From Closterium sp. Naga37s-1 (Eukaryota; Streptophyta; Zygnematophyceae; Desmidiales; Closteriaceae), in the NCBI GenBank assembly GCA_947471745.1, contig CANJKZ010000427.1:1-64000 (forward strand): DNA of 64,000 nucleotides, read 5' to 3'. This document shows, in pieces, positions 1-15,000 of this stretch (positions within the stretch are counted from its first letter, which is position 1; every line of letters starts with the position of its first letter). The position numbers and the translations under genes were made by a program. The notes below the pieces were generated by a model. It had not been told where the DNA came from. It did not search any database and saw only the letters and a list, made by a program, of their open reading frames with translations.

Positions 1-3000
1 GTTAAGAGATGAAGAAGGGTGTGCATATAACTCCTCATCCCATGCAGGTTGAAGATGGATGCGAGCCGCAGCAAGCCTTGTGGTCGTTGTAAAAACTATC
101 AGCGCCGGTTAAGGAGATGAAGAAGGGTGTGCATATAACTCCTCATCCCATGCAGGTTGAAGATGGATTCGAGCCGCAGCAAGCCTTGTGGTCGTTGTAA
201 AAACTATCAGCGCCGGTTAAGGAGATGAAGAAGGGTGTGCATATAACTCCTCATCCCATGCAGGTTGAAGATGGATTCGAGCCGCAGCAAGCCTTGTGGT
301 CGTTGTAAAAACTATCAGCGCCGGTTAAGGAGATGAAGAAGGGTGTGCATATAACTCCTCATCCCATGCAGGTTGAAGATGGATTCGAGCCGCAGCAAGC
401 CTTGTGGTCGTTGTAAAAACTATCAGCGCCGGTTAAGGAGATGAAGAAGGGTGTGCATATAACTCCTCATCCCATGCAGGTTGAAGATGGATTCGAGCCG
501 CAGCAAGCCTTGTGGTCGTTGTAAAAACTATCAGCGCCGGTTAAGGAGATGAAGAAGGGTGTGCATATAACTCCTCATCCCATGCAGGTTGAAGATGGAT
601 TCGAGCCGCAGCAAGCCTTGTGGTCGTTGTAAAAACTATCAGCGCCGGTTAAGGAGATGAAGAAGGGTGTGCATATAACTCCTCATCCCATGCAGGTTGA
701 AGATGGATTCGAGCCGCAGCAAGCCTTGTGGTCGTTGTAAAAACTATCAGCGCCGGTTAAGGAGATGAAGAAGGGTGTGCATATAACTCCTCATCCCATG
801 CAGGTTGAAGATGGATTCGAGCCGCAGCAAGCCTTGTGGTCGTTGTAAAAACTATCAGCGCCGGTTAAGGAGATGAAGAAGGGTGTGCATATAACTCCTC
901 ATCCCATGCAGGTTGAAGATGGATTCGAGCCGCAGCAAGCCTTGTGGTCGTTGTAAAAACTATCAGCGCCGGTTAAGGAGATGAAGAAGGGTGTGCATAT
1001 AACTCCTCATCCCATGCAGGTTGAAGATGGATTCGAGCCGCAGCAAGCCTTGTGGTCGTTGTAAAAACTATCAGCGCCGGTTAAGGAGATGAAGAAGGGT
1101 GTGCATATAACTCCTCATCCCATGCAGGTTGAAGATGGATTCGAGCCGCAGCAAGCCTTGTGGTCGTTGTAAAAACTATCAGCGCCGGTTAAGGAGATGA
1201 AGAAGGGTGTGCATATAACTCCTCATCCCATGCAGGTTGAAGATGGATTCGAGCCGCAGCAAGCCTTGTGGTCGTTGTAAAAACTATCAGCGCCGGTTAA
1301 GGAGATGAAGAAGGGTGTGCATATAACTCCTCATCCCATGCAGGTTGAAGATGGATTCGAGCCGCAGCAAGCCTTGTGGTCGTTGTAAAAACTATCAGCG
1401 CCGGTTAAGGAGATGAAGAAGGGTGTGCATATAACTCCTCATCCCATGCAGGTTGAAGATGGATTCGAGCCGCAGCAAGCCTTGTGGTCGTTGTAAAAAC
1501 TATCAGCGCCGGTTAAGGAGATGAAGAAGGGTGTGCATATAACTCCTCATCCCATGCAGGTTGAAGATGGATTCGAGCCGCAGCAAGCCTTGTGGTCGTT
1601 GTAAAAACTATCAGCGCCGGTTAAGGAGATGAAGAAGGGTGTGCATATAACTCCTCATCCCATGCAGGTTGAAGATGGATTCGAGCCGCAGCAAGCCTTG
1701 TGGTCGTTGTAAAAACTATCAGCGCCGGTTAAGGAGATGAAGAAGGGTGTGCATATAACTCCTCATCCCATGCAGGTTGAAGATGGATTCGAGCCGCAGC
1801 AAGCCTTGTGGTCGTTGTAAAAACTATCAGCGCCGGTTAAGGAGATGAAGAAGGGTGTGCATATAACTCCTCATCCCATGCAGGTTGAAGATGGATTCGA
1901 GCCGCAGCAAGCCTTGTGGTCGTTGTAAAAACTATCAGCGCCGGTTAAGGAGATGAAGAAGGGTGTGCATATAACTCCTCATCCCATGCAGGTTGAAGAT
2001 GGATTCGAGCCGCAGCAAGCCTTGTGGTCGTTGTAAAAACTATCAGCGCCGGTTAAGGAGATGAAGAAGGGTGTGCATATAACTCCTCATCCCATGCAGG
2101 TTGAAGATGGATGCGAGCCGCAGCAAGCCTTGTGGTCGTTGTAAAAACTATCAGCGCCGGTTAAGGAGATGAAGAAGGGTGTGCATATAACTCCTCATCC
2201 CATGCAGGTTGAAGATGGATTCGAGCCGCAGCAAGCCTTGTGGTCGTTGTAAAAACTATCAGCGCCGGTTAAGGAGATGAAGAAGGGTGTGCATATAACT
2301 CCTCATCCCATGCAGGTTGAAGATGGATTCGAGCCGCAGCAAGCCTTGTGGTCGTTGTAAAAACTATCAGCGCCGGTTAAGGAGATGAAGAAGGGTGTGC
2401 ATATAACTCCCCATCCCATGCAGGTTGAAGATGGATTCGAGCCGCAGCAAGCCTTGTGGTCGTTGTAAAAACTATCAGCGCCGGTTAAGGAGATGAAGAA
2501 GGGTGTGCATATAACTCCTCATCCCATGCAGGTTGAAGATGGATTCGAGCCGCAGCAAGCCTTGTGGTCGTTGTAAAAACTATCAGCGCCGGTTAAGGAG
2601 ATGAAGAAGGGTGTGCATATAACTCCTCATCCCATGCAGGTTGAAGATGGATGCGAGCCGCAGCAAGCCTTGTGGTCGTTGTAAAAACTATCAGCGCCGG
2701 TTAAGGAGATGAAGAAGGGTGTGCATATAACTCCTCATCCCATGCAGGTTGAAGATGGATTCGAGCCGCAGCAAGCCTTGTGGTCGTTGTAAAAACTATC
2801 AGCGCCGGTTAAGGAGATGAAGAAGGGTGTGCATATAACTCCTCATCCCATGCAGGTTGAAGATGGATTCGAGCCGCAGCAAGCCTTGTGGTCGTTGTAA
2901 AAACTATCAGCGCCGGTTAAGGAGATGAAGAAGGGTGTGCATATAACTCCTCATCCCATGCAGGTTGAAGATGGATTCGAGCCGCAGCAAGCCTTGTGGT

Positions 3001-6000
3001 CGTTGTAAAAACTATCAGCGCCGGTTAAGGAGATGAAGAAGGGTGTGCATATAACTCCTCATCCCATGCAGGTTGAAGATGGATTCGAGCCGCAGCAAGC
3101 CTTGTGGTCGTTGTAAAAACTATCAGCGCCGGTTAAGGAGATGAAGAAGGGTGTGCATATAACTCCCCATCCCATGCAGGTTGAAGATGGATTCGAGCCG
3201 CAGCAAGCCTTGTGGTCGTTGTAAAAACTATCAGCGCCGGTTAAGGAGATGAAGAAGGGTGTGCATATAACTCCTCATCCCATGCAGGTTGAAGATGGAT
3301 TCGAGCCGCAGCAAGCCTTGTGGTCGTTGTAAAAACTATCAGCGCCGGTTAAGGAGATGAAGAAGGGTGTGCATATAACTCCTCATCCCATGCAGGTTGA
3401 AGATGGATTCGAGCCGCAGCAAGCCTTGTGGTCGTTGTAAAAACTATCAGCGCCGGTTAAGGAGATGAAGAAGGGTGTGCATATAACTCCTCATCCCATG
3501 CAGGTTGAAGATGGATTCGAGCCGCAGCAAGCCTTGTGGTCGTTGTAAAAACTATCAGCGCCGGTTAAGGAGATGAAGAAGGGTGTGCATATAACTCCTC
3601 ATCCCATGCAGGTTGAAGATGGATTCGAGCCGCAGCAAGCCTTGTGGTCGTTGTAAAAACTATCAGCGCCGGTTAAGGAGATGAAGAAGGGTGTGCATAT
3701 AACTCCTCATCCCATGCAGGTTGAAGATGGATTCGAGCCGCAGCAAGCCTTGTGGTCGTTGTAAAAACTATCAGCGCCGGTTAAGGAGATGAAGAAGGGT
3801 GTGCATATAACTCCTCATCCCATGCAGGTTGAAGATGGATTCGAGCCGCAGCAAGCCTTGTGGTCGTTGTAAAAACTATCAGCGCCGGTTAAGGAGATGA
3901 AGAAGGGTGTGCATATAACTCCTCATCCCATGCAGGTTGAAGATGGATTCGAGCCGCAGCAAGCCTTGTGGTCGTTGTAAAAACTATCAGCGCCGGTTAA
4001 GGAGATGAAGAAGGGTGTGCATATAACTCCTCATCCCATGCAGGTTGAAGATGGATTCGAGCCGCAGCAAGCCTTGTGGTCGTTGTAAAAACTATCAGCG
4101 CCGGTTAAGGAGATGAAGAAGGGTGTGCATATAACTCCTCATCCCATGCAGGTTGAAGATGGATTCGAGCCGCAGCAAGCCTTGTGGTCGTTGTAAAAAC
4201 TATCAGCGCCGGTTAAGGAGATGAAGAAGGGTGTGCATATAACTCCTCATCCCATGCAGGTTGAAGATGGATTCGAGCCGCAGCAAGCCTTGTGGTCGTT
4301 GTAAAAACTATCAGCGCCGGTTAAGGAGATGAAGAAGGGTGTGCATATAACTCCTCATCCCATGCAGGTTGAAGATGGATTCGAGCCGCAGCAAGCCTTG
4401 TGGTCGTTGTAAAAACTATCAGCGCCGGTTAAGGAGATGAAGAAGGGTGTGCATATAACTCCTCATCCCATGCAGGTTGAAGATGGATTCGAGCCGCAGC
4501 AAGCCTTGTGGTCGTTGTAAAAACTATCAGCGCCGGTTAAGGAGATGAAGAAGGGTGTGCATATAACTCCTCATCCCATGCAGGTTGAAGATGGATTCGA
4601 GCCGCAGCAAGCCTTGTGGTCGTTGTAAAAACTATCAGCGCCGGTTAAGGAGATGAAGAAGGGTGTGCATATAACTCCTCATCCCATGCAGGTTGAAGAT
4701 GGATTCGAGCCGCAGCAAGCCTTGTGGTCGTTGTAAAAACTATCAGCGCCGGTTAAGGAGATGAAGAAGGGTGTGCATATAACTCCTCATCCCATGCAGG
4801 TTGAAGATGGATTCGAGCCGCAGCAAGCCTTGTGGTCGTTGTAAAAACTATCAGCGCCGGTTAAGGAGATGAAGAAGGGTGTGCATATAACTCCTCATCC
4901 CATGCAGGTTGAAGATGGATTCGAGCCGCAGCAAGCCTTGTGGTCGTTGTAAAAACTATCAGCGCCGGTTAAGGAGATGAAGAAGGGTGTGCATATAACT
5001 CCTCATCCCATGCAGGTTGAAGATGGATTCGAGCCGCAGCAAGCCTTGTGGTCGTTGTAAAAACTATCAGCGCCGGTTAAGGAGATGAAGAAGGGTGTGC
5101 ATATAACTCCTCATCCCATGCAGGTTGAAGATGGATTCGAGCCGCAGCAAGCCTTGTGGTCGTTGTAAAAACTATCAGCGCCGGTTAAGGAGATGAAGAA
5201 GGGTGTGCATATAACTCCTCATCCCATGCAGGTTGAAGATGGATTCGAGCCGCAGCAAGCCTTGTGGTCGTTGTAAAAACTATCAGCGCCGGTTAAGGAG
5301 ATGAAGAAGGGTGTGCATATAACTCCTCATCCCATGCAGGTTGAAGATGGATTCGAGCCGCAGCAAGCCTTGTGGTCGTTGTAAAAACTATCAGCGCCGG
5401 TTAAGGAGATGAAGAAGGGTGTGCATATAACTCCTCATCCCATGCAGGTTGAAGATGGATTCGAGCCGCAGCAAGCCTTGTGGTCGTTGTAAAAACTATC
5501 AGCGCCGGTTAAGGAGATGAAGAAGGGTGTGCATATAACTCCTCATCCCATGCAGGTTGAAGATGGATTCGAGCCGCAGCAAGCCTTGTGGTCGTTGTAA
5601 AAACTATCAGCGCCGGTTAAGGAGATGAAGAAGGGTGTGCATATAACTCCTCATCCCATGCAGGTTGAAGATGGATTCGAGCCGCAGCAAGCCTTGTGGT
5701 CGTTGTAAAAACTATCAGCGCCGGTTAAGGAGATGAAGAAGGGTGTGCATATAACTCCTCATCCCATGCAGGTTGAAGATGGATTCGAGCCGCAGCAAGC
5801 CTTGTGGTCGTTGTAAAAACTATCAGCGCCGGTTAAGGAGATGAAGAAGGGTGTGCATATAACTCCTCATCCCATGCAGGTTGAAGATGGATTCGAGCCG
5901 CAGCAAGCCTTGTGGTCGTTGTAAAAACTATCAGCGCCGGTTAAGGAGATGAAGAAGGGTGTGCATATAACTCCTCATCCCATGCAGGTTGAAGATGGAT

Positions 6001-9000
6001 TCGAGCCGCAGCAAGCCTTGTGGTCGTTGTAAAAACTATCAGCGCCGGTTAAGGAGATGAAGAAGGGTGTGCATATAACTCCTCATCCCATGCAGGTTGA
6101 AGATGGATGCGAGCCGCAGCAAGCCTTGTGGTCGTTGTAAAAACTATCAGCGCCGGTTAAGGAGATGAAGAAGGGTGTGCATATAACTCCTCATCCCATG
6201 CAGGTTGAAGATGGATTCGAGCCGCAGCAAGCCTTGTGGTCGTTGTAAAAACTATCAGCGCCGGTTAAGGAGATGAAGAAGGGTGTGCATATAACTCCTC
6301 ATCCCATGCAGGTTGAAGATGGATGCGAGCCGCAGCAAGCCTTGTGGTCGTTGTAAAAACTATCAGCGCCGGTTAAGGAGATGAAGAAGGGTGTGCATAT
6401 AACTCCTCATCCCATGCAGGTTGAAGATGGATTCGAGCCGCAGCAAGCCTTGTGGTCGTTGTAAAAACTATCAGCGCCGGTTAAGGAGATGAAGAAGGGT
6501 GTGCATATAACTCCTCATCCCATGCAGGTTGAAGATGGATTCGAGCCGCAGCAAGCCTTGTGGTCGTTGTAAAAACTATCAGCGCCGGTTAAGGAGATGA
6601 AGAAGGGTGTGCATATAACTCCTCATCCCATGCAGGTTGAAGATGGATTCGAGCCGCAGCAAGCCTTGTGGTCGTTGTAAAAACTATCAGCGCCGGTTAA
6701 GGAGATGAAGAAGGGTGTGCATATAACTCCTCATCCCATGCAGGTTGAAGATGGATGCGAGCCGCAGCAAGCCTTGTGGTCGTTGTAAAAACTATCAGCG
6801 CCGGTTAAGGAGATGAAGAAGGGTGTGCATATAACTCCTCATCCCATGCAGGTTGAAGATGGATTCGAGCCGCAGCAAGCCTTGTGGTCGTTGTAAAAAC
6901 TATCAGCGCCGGTTAAGGAGATGAAGAAGGGTGTGCATATAACTCCTCATCCCATGCAGGTTGAAGATGGATGCGAGCCGCAGCAAGCCTTGTGGTCGTT
7001 GTAAAAACTATCAGCGCCGGTTAAGGAGATGAAGAAGGGTGTGCATATAACTCCTCATCCCATGCAGGTTGAAGATGGATTCGAGCCGCAGCAAGCCTTG
7101 TGGTCGTTGTAAAAACTATCAGCGCCGGTTAAGGAGATGAAGAAGGGTGTGCATATAACTCCTCATCCCATGCAGGTTGAAGATGGATTCGAGCCGCAGC
7201 AAGCCTTGTGGTCGTTGTAAAAACTATCAGCGCCGGTTAAGGAGATGAAGAAGGGTGTGCATATAACTCCTCATCCCATGCAGGTTGAAGATGGATTCGA
7301 GCCGCAGCAAGCCTTGTGGTCGTTGTAAAAACTATCAGCGCCGGTTAAGGAGATGAAGAAGGGTGTGCATATAACTCCTCATCCCATGCAGGTTGAAGAT
7401 GGATTCGAGCCGCAGCAAGCCTTGTGGTCGTTGTAAAAACTATCAGCGCCGGTTAAGGAGATGAAGAAGGGTGTGCATATAACTCCTCATCCCATGCAGG
7501 TTGAAGATGGATTCGAGCCGCAGCAAGCCTTGTGGTCGTTGTAAAAACTATCAGCGCCGGTTAAGGAGATGAAGAAGGGTGTGCATATAACTCCCTCATC
7601 CCATGCAGGTTGAAGATGGATTCGAGCCGCAGCAAGCCTTGTGGTCGTTGTAAAAACTATCAGCGCCGGTTAAGGAGATGAAGAAGGGTGTGCATATAAC
7701 TCCTCATCCCATGCAGGTTGAAGATGGATTCGAGCCGCAGCAAGCCTTGTGGTCGTTGTAAAAACTATCAGCGCCGGTTAAGGAGATGAAGAAGGGTGTG
7801 CATATAACTCCTCATCCCATGCAGGTTGAAGATGGATTCGAGCCGCAGCAAGCCTTGTGGTCGTTGTAAAAACTATCAGCGCCGGTTAAGGAGATGAAGA
7901 AGGGTGTGCATATAACTCCTCATCCCATGCAGGTTGAAGATGGATTCGAGCCGCAGCAAGCCTTGTGGTCGTTGTAAAAACTATCAGCGCCGGTTAAGGA
8001 GATGAAGAAGGGTGTGCATATAACTCCTCATCCCATGCAGGTTGAAGATGGATTCGAGCCGCAGCAAGCCTTGTGGTCGTTGTAAAAACTATCAGCGCCG
8101 GTTAAGGAGATGAAGAAGGGTGTGCATATAACTCCTCATCCCATGCAGGTTGAAGATGGATTCGAGCCGCAGCAAGCCTTGTGGTCGTTGTAAAAACTAT
8201 CAGCCGCCGGTTAAGGAGATGAAGAAGGGTGTGCATATAACTCCTCATCCCATGCAGGTTGAAGATGGATTCGAGCCGCAGCAAGCCTTGTGGTCGTTGT
8301 AAAAACTATCAGCGCCGGTTAAGGAGATGAAGAAGGGTGTGCATATAACTCCTCATCCCATGCAGGTTGAAGATGGATGCGAGCCGCAGCAAGCCTTGTG
8401 GTCGTTGTAAAAACTATCAGCGCCGGTTAAGGAGATGAAGAAGGGTGTGCATATAACTCCTCATCCCATGCAGGTTGAAGATGGATGCGAGCCGCAGCAA
8501 GCCTTGTGGTCGTTGTAAAAACTATCAGCGCCGGTTAAGGAGATGAAGAAGGGTGTGCATATAACTCCTCATCCCATGCAGGTTGAAGATGGATTCGAGC
8601 CGCAGCAAGCCTTGTGGTCGTTGTAAAAACTATCAGCGCCGGTTAAGGAGATGAAGAAGGGTGTGCATATAACTCCTCATCCCATGCAGGTTGAAGATGG
8701 ATTCGAGCCGCAGCAAGCCTTGTGGTCGTTGTAAAAACTATCAGCGCCGGTTAAGGAGATGAAGAAGGGTGTGCATATAACTCCTCATCCCATGCAGGTT
8801 GAAGATGGATGCGAGCCGCAGCAAGCCTTGTGGTCGTTGTAAAAACTATCAGCGCCGGTTAAGGAGATGAAGAAGGGTGTGCATATAACTCCTCATCCCA
8901 TGCAGGTTGAAGATGGATTCGAGCCGCAGCAAGCCTTGTGGTCGTTGTAAAAACTATCAGCGCCGGTTAAGGAGATGAAGAAGGGTGTGCATATAACTCC

Positions 9001-12000
9001 TCATCCCATGCAGGTTGAAGATGGATGCGAGCCGCAGCAAGCCTTGTGGTCGTTGTAAAAACTATCAGCGCCGGTTAAGGAGATGAAGAAGGGTGTGCAT
9101 ATAACTCCTCATCCCATGCAGGTTGAAGATGGATTCGAGCCGCAGCAAGCCTTGTGGTCGTTGTAAAAACTATCAGCGCCGGTTAAGGAGATGAAGAAGG
9201 GTGTGCATATAACTCCCCATCCCATGCAGGTTGAAGATGGATTCGAGCCGCAGCAAGCCTTGTGGTCGTTGTAAAAACTATCAGCGCCGGTTAAGGAGAT
9301 GAAGAAGGGTGTGCATATAACTCCCCATCCCATGCAGGTTGAAGATGGATTCGAGCCGCAGCAAGCCTTGTGGTCGTTGTAAAAACTATCAGCGCCGGTT
9401 AAGGAGATGAAGAAGGGTGTGCATATAACTCCTCATCCCATGCAGGTTGAAGATGGATTCGAGCCGCAGCAAGCCTTGTGGTCGTTGTAAAAACTATCAG
9501 CGCCGGTTAAGGAGATGAAGAAGGGTGTGCATATAACTCCTCATCCCATGCAGGTTGAAGATGGATGCGAGCCGCAGCAAGCCTTGTGGTCGTTGTAAAA
9601 ACTATCAGCGCCGGTTAAGGAGATGAAGAAGGGTGTGCATATAACTCCTCATCCCATGCAGGTTGAAGATGGATGCGAGCCGCAGCAAGCCTTGTGGTCG
9701 TTGTAAAAACTATCAGCGCCGGTTAAGGAGATGAAGAAGGGTGTGCATATAACTCCTCATCCCATGCAGGTTGAAGATGGATTCGAGCCGCAGCAAGCCT
9801 TGTGGTCGTTGTAAAAACTATCAGCGCCGGTTAAGGAGATGAAGAAGGGTGTGCATATAACTCCTCATCCCATGCAGGTTGAAGATGGATGCGAGCCGCA
9901 GCAAGCCTTGTGGTCGTTGTAAAAACTATCAGCGCCGGTTAAGGAGATGAAGAAGGGTGTGCATATAACTCCTCATCCCATGCAGGTTGAAGATGGATTC
10001 GAGCCGCAGCAAGCCTTGTGGTCGTTGTAAAAACTATCAGCGCCGGTTAAGGAGATGAAGAAGGGTGTGCATATAACTCCCCATCCCATGCAGGTTGAAG
10101 ATGGATTCGAGCCGCAGCAAGCCTTGTGGTCGTTGTAAAAACTATCAGCGCCGGTTAAGGAGATGAAGAAGGGTGTGCATATAACTCCCCATCCCATGCA
10201 GGTTGAAGATGGATTCGAGCCGCAGCAAGCCTTGTGGTCGTTGTAAAAACTATCAGCGCCGGTTAAGGAGATGAAGAAGGGTGTGCATATAACTCCCCAT
10301 CCCATGCAGGTTGAAGATGGATTCGAGCCGCAGCAAGCCTTGTGGTCGTTGTAAAAACTATCAGCGCCGGTTAAGGAGATGAAGAAGGGTGTGCATATAA
10401 CTCCCCATCCCATGCAGGTTGAAGATGGATTCGAGCCGCAGCAAGCCTTGTGGTCGTTGTAAAAACTATCAGCGCCGGTTAAGGAGATGAAGAAGGGTGT
10501 GCATATAACTCCCCATCCCATGCAGGTTGAAGATGGATTCGAGCCGCAGCAAGCCTTGTGGTCGTTGTAAAAACTATCAGCGCCGGTTAAGGAGATGAAG
10601 AAGGGTGTGCATATAACTCCCCATCCCATGCAGGTTGAAGATGGATTCGAGCCGCAGCAAGCCTTGTGGTCGTTGTAAAAACTATCAGCGCCGGTTAAGG
10701 AGATGAAGAAGGGTGTGCATATAACTCCCCATCCCATGCAGGTTGAAGATGGATTCGAGCCGCAGCAAGCCTTGTGGTCGTTGTAAAAACTATCAGCGCC
10801 GGTTAAGGAGATGAAGAAGGGTGTGCATATAACTCCCCATCCCATGCAGGTTGAAGATGGATTCGAGCCGCAGCAAGCCTTGTGGTCGTTGTAAAAACTA
10901 TCAGCGTCGGTTAAGGAGATGAAGAAGGGTGTGCATATAACTCCCCATCCCATGCAGGTTGAAGATGGATTCGAGCCGCAGCAAGCCTTGTGGTCGTTGT
11001 AAAAACTATCAGCGCCGGTTAAGGAGATGAAGAAGGGTGTGCATATAACTCCCCATCCCATGCAGGTTGAAGATGGATTCGAGCCGCAGCAAGCCTTGTG
11101 GTCGTTGTAAAAACTATCAGCGCCGGTTAAGGAGATGAAGAAGGGTGTGCATATAACTCCCCATCCCATGCAGGTTGAAGATGGATTCGAGCCGCAGCAA
11201 GCCTTGTGGTCGTTGTAAAAACTATCAGCGCCGGTTAAGGAGATGAAGAAGGGTGTGCATATAACTCCCCATCCCATGCAGGTTGAAGATGGATTCGAGC
11301 CGCAGCAAGCCTTGTGGTCGTTGTAAAAACTATCAGCGCCGGTTAAGGAGATGAAGAAGGGTGTGCATATAACTCCCCATCCCATGCAGGTTGAAGATGG
11401 ATTCGAGCCGCAGCAAGCCTTGTGGTCGTTGTAAAAACTATCAGCGCCGGTTAAGGAGATGAAGAAGGGTGTGCATATAACTCCCCATCCCATGCAGGTT
11501 GAAGATGGATTCGAGCCGCAGCAAGCCTTGTGGTCGTTGTAAAAACTATCAGCGCCGGTTAAGGAGATGAAGAAGGGTGTGCATATAACTCCCCATCCCA
11601 TGCAGGTTGAAGATGGATTCGAGCCGCAGCAAGCCTTGTGGTCGTTGTAAAAACTATCAGCGCCGGTTAAGGAGATGAAGAAGGGTGTGCATATAACTCC
11701 CCATCCCATGCAGGTTGAAGATGGATTCGAGCCGCAGCAAGCCTTGTGGTCGTTGTAAAAACTATCAGCGCCGGTTAAGGAGATGAAGAAGGGTGTGCAT
11801 ATAACTCCCCATCCCATGCAGGTTGAAGATGGATTCGAGCCGCAGCAAGCCTTGTGGTCGTTGTAAAAACTATCAGCGCCGGTTAAGGAGATGAAGAAGG
11901 GTGTGCATATAACTCCCCATCCCATGCAGGTTGAAGATGGATTCGAGCCGCAGCAAGCCTTGTGGTCGTTGTAAAAACTATCAGCGCCGGTTAAGGAGAT

Positions 12001-15000
12001 GAAGAAGGGTGTGCATATTACTCCCCATCCCATGCAGGTTGAAGATGGATTCGAGCCGCAGCAAGCCTTGTGGTCGTTGTAAAAACTATCAGCGCCGGTT
12101 AAGGAGATGAAGAAGGGTGTGCATATAACTCCCCATCCCATGCAGGTTGAAGATGGATTCGAGCCGCAGCAAGCCTTGTGGTCGTTGTAAAAACTATCAG
12201 CGCCGGTTAAGGAGATGAAGAAGGGTGTGCATATAACTCCCCATCCCATGCAGGTTGAAGATGGATTCGAGCCGCAGCAAGCCTTGTGGTCGTTGTAAAA
12301 ACTATCAGCGCCGGTTAAGGAGATGAAGAAGGGTGTGCATATAACTCCCCATCCCATGCAGGTTGAAGATGGATTCGAGCCGCAGCAAGCCTTGTGGTCG
12401 TTGTAAAAACTATCAGCGCCGGTTAAGGAGATGAAGAAGGGTGTGCATATAACTCCCCATCCCATGCAGGTTGAAGATGGATTCGAGCCGCAGCAAGCCT
12501 TGTGGTCGTTGTAAAAACTATCAGCGCCGGTTAAGGAGATGAAGAAGGGTGTGCATATAACTCCCCATCCCATGCAGGTTGAAGATGGATTCGAGCCGCA
12601 GCAAGCCTTGTGGTCGTTGTAAAAACTATCAGCGCCGGTTAAGGAGATGAAGAAGGGTGTGCATATAACTCCCCATCCCATGCAGGTTGAAGATGGATTC
12701 GAGCCGCAGCAAGCCTTGTGGTCGTTGTAAAAACTATCAGCGCCGGTTAAGGAGATGAAGAAGGGTGTGCATATAACTCCCCATCCCATGCAGGTTGAAG
12801 ATGGATTCGAGCCGCAGCAAGCCTTGTGGTCGTTGTAAAAACTATCAGCGCCGGTTAAGGAGATGAAGAAGGGTGTGCATATAACTCCCCATCCCATGCA
12901 GGTTGAAGATGGATTCGAGCCGCAGCAAGCCTTGTGGTCGTTGTAAAAACTATCAGCGCCGGTTAAGGAGATGAAGAAGGGTGTGCATATAACTCCCCAT
13001 CCCATGCAGGTTGAAGATGGATTCGAGCCGCAGCAAGCCTTGTGGTCGTTGTAAAAACTATCAGCGCCGGTTAAGGAGATGAAGAAGGGTGTGCATATAA
13101 CTCCCCATCCCATGCAGGTTGAAGATGGATTCGAGCCGCAGCAAGCCTTGTGGTTGTTGTAAAAACTATCAGCGCCGGTTAAGGAGATGAAGAAGGGTGT
13201 GCATATAACTCCCCATCCCATGCAGGTTGAAGATGGATTCGAGCCGCAGCAAGCCTTGTGGTCGTTGTAAAAACTATCAGCGCCGGTTAAGGAGATGAAG
13301 AAGGGTGTGCATATAACTCCCCATCCCATGCAGGTTGAAGATGGATTCGAGCCGCAGCAAGCCTTGTGGTCGTTGTAAAAACTATCAGCGCCGGTTAAGG
13401 AGATGAAGAAGGGTGTGCATATAACTCCCCATCCCATGCAGGTTGAAGATGGATTCGAGCCGCAGCAAGCCTTGTGGTCGTTGTAAAAACTATCAGCGCC
13501 GGTTAAGGAGATGAAGAAGGGTGTGCATATAACTCCCCATCCCATGCAGGTTGAAGATGGATTCGAGCCGCAGCAAGCCTTGTGGTCGTTGTAAAAACTA
13601 TCAGCGCCGGTTAAGGAGATGAAGAAGGGTGTGCATATAACTCCCCATCCCATGCAGGTTGAAGATGGATTCGAGCCGCAGCAAGCCTTGTGGTCGTTGT
13701 AAAAACTATCAGCGCCGGTTAAGGAGATGAAGAAGGGTGTGCATATAACTCCCCATCCCATGCAGGTTGAAGATGGATTCGAGCCGCAGCAAGCCTTGTG
13801 GTCGTTGTAAAAACTATCAGCGCCGGTTAAGGAGATGAAGAAGGGTGTGCATATAACTCCCCATCCCATGCAGGTTGAAGATGGATTCGAGCCGCAGCAA
13901 GCCTTGTGGTCATTGTAAAAACTATCAGCGCCGGTTAAGGAGATGAAGAAGGGTGTGCATATAACTCCCCATCCCATGCAGGTTGAAGATGGATTCGAGC
14001 CGCAGCAAGCCTTGTGGTCGTTGTAAAAACTATCAGCGCCGGTTAAGGAGATGAAGAAGGGTGTGCATATAACTCCCCATCCCATGCAGGTTGAAGATGG
14101 ATTCGAGCCGCAGCAAGCCTTGTGGTTGTTGTAAAAACTATCAGCGCCGGTTAAGGAGATGAAGAAGGGTGTGCATATAACTCCCCATCCCATGCAGGTT
14201 GAAGATGGATTCGAGCCGCAGCAAGCCTTGTGGTCGTTGTAAAAACTATCAGCGCCGGTTAAGGAGATGAAGAAGGGTGTGCATATAACTCCCCATCCCA
14301 TGCAGGTTGAAGATGGATTCGAGCCGCAGCAAGCCTTGTGGTCGTTGTAAAAACTATCAGCGCCGGTTAAGGAGATGAAGAAGGGTGTGCATATAACTCC
14401 CCATCCCATGCAGGTTGAAGATGGATTCGAGCCGCAGCAAGCCTTGTGGTCGTTGTAAAAACTATCAGCGCCGGTTAAGGAGATGAAGAAGGGTGTGCAT
14501 ATAACTCCCCATCCCATGCAGGTTGAAGATGGATTCGAGCCGCAGCAAGCCTTGTGGTCGTTGTAAAAACTATCAGCGCCGGTTAAGGAGATGAAGAAGG
14601 GTGTGCATATAACTCCCCATCCCATGCAGGTTGAAGATGGATTCGAGCCGCAGCAAGCCTTGTGGTCGTTGTAAAAACTATCAGCGCCGGTTAAGGAGAT
14701 GAAGAAGGGTGTGCATATAACTCCCCATCCCATGCAGGTTGAAGATGGATTCGAGCCGCAGCAAGCCTTGTGGTCGTTGTAAAAACTATCAGCGCCGGTT
14801 AAGGAGATGAAGAAGGGTGTGCATATAACTCCCCATCCCATGCAGGTTGAAGATGGATTCGAGCCGCAGCAAGCCTTGTGGTCGTTGTAAAAACTATCAG
14901 CGCCGGTTAAGGAGATGAAGAAGGGTGTGCATATAACTCCCCATCCCATGCAGGTTGAAGATGGATTCGAGCCGCAGCAAGCCTTGTGGTCGTTGTAAAA

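Noticed and set aside
9973..14949. 1658-aa minus-strand ORF as a protein gene
   Set aside because: It is open only because 46 satellite units share a C that removes a stop; there is no promoter, intron or domain evidence. Kept as a finding, not a gene.
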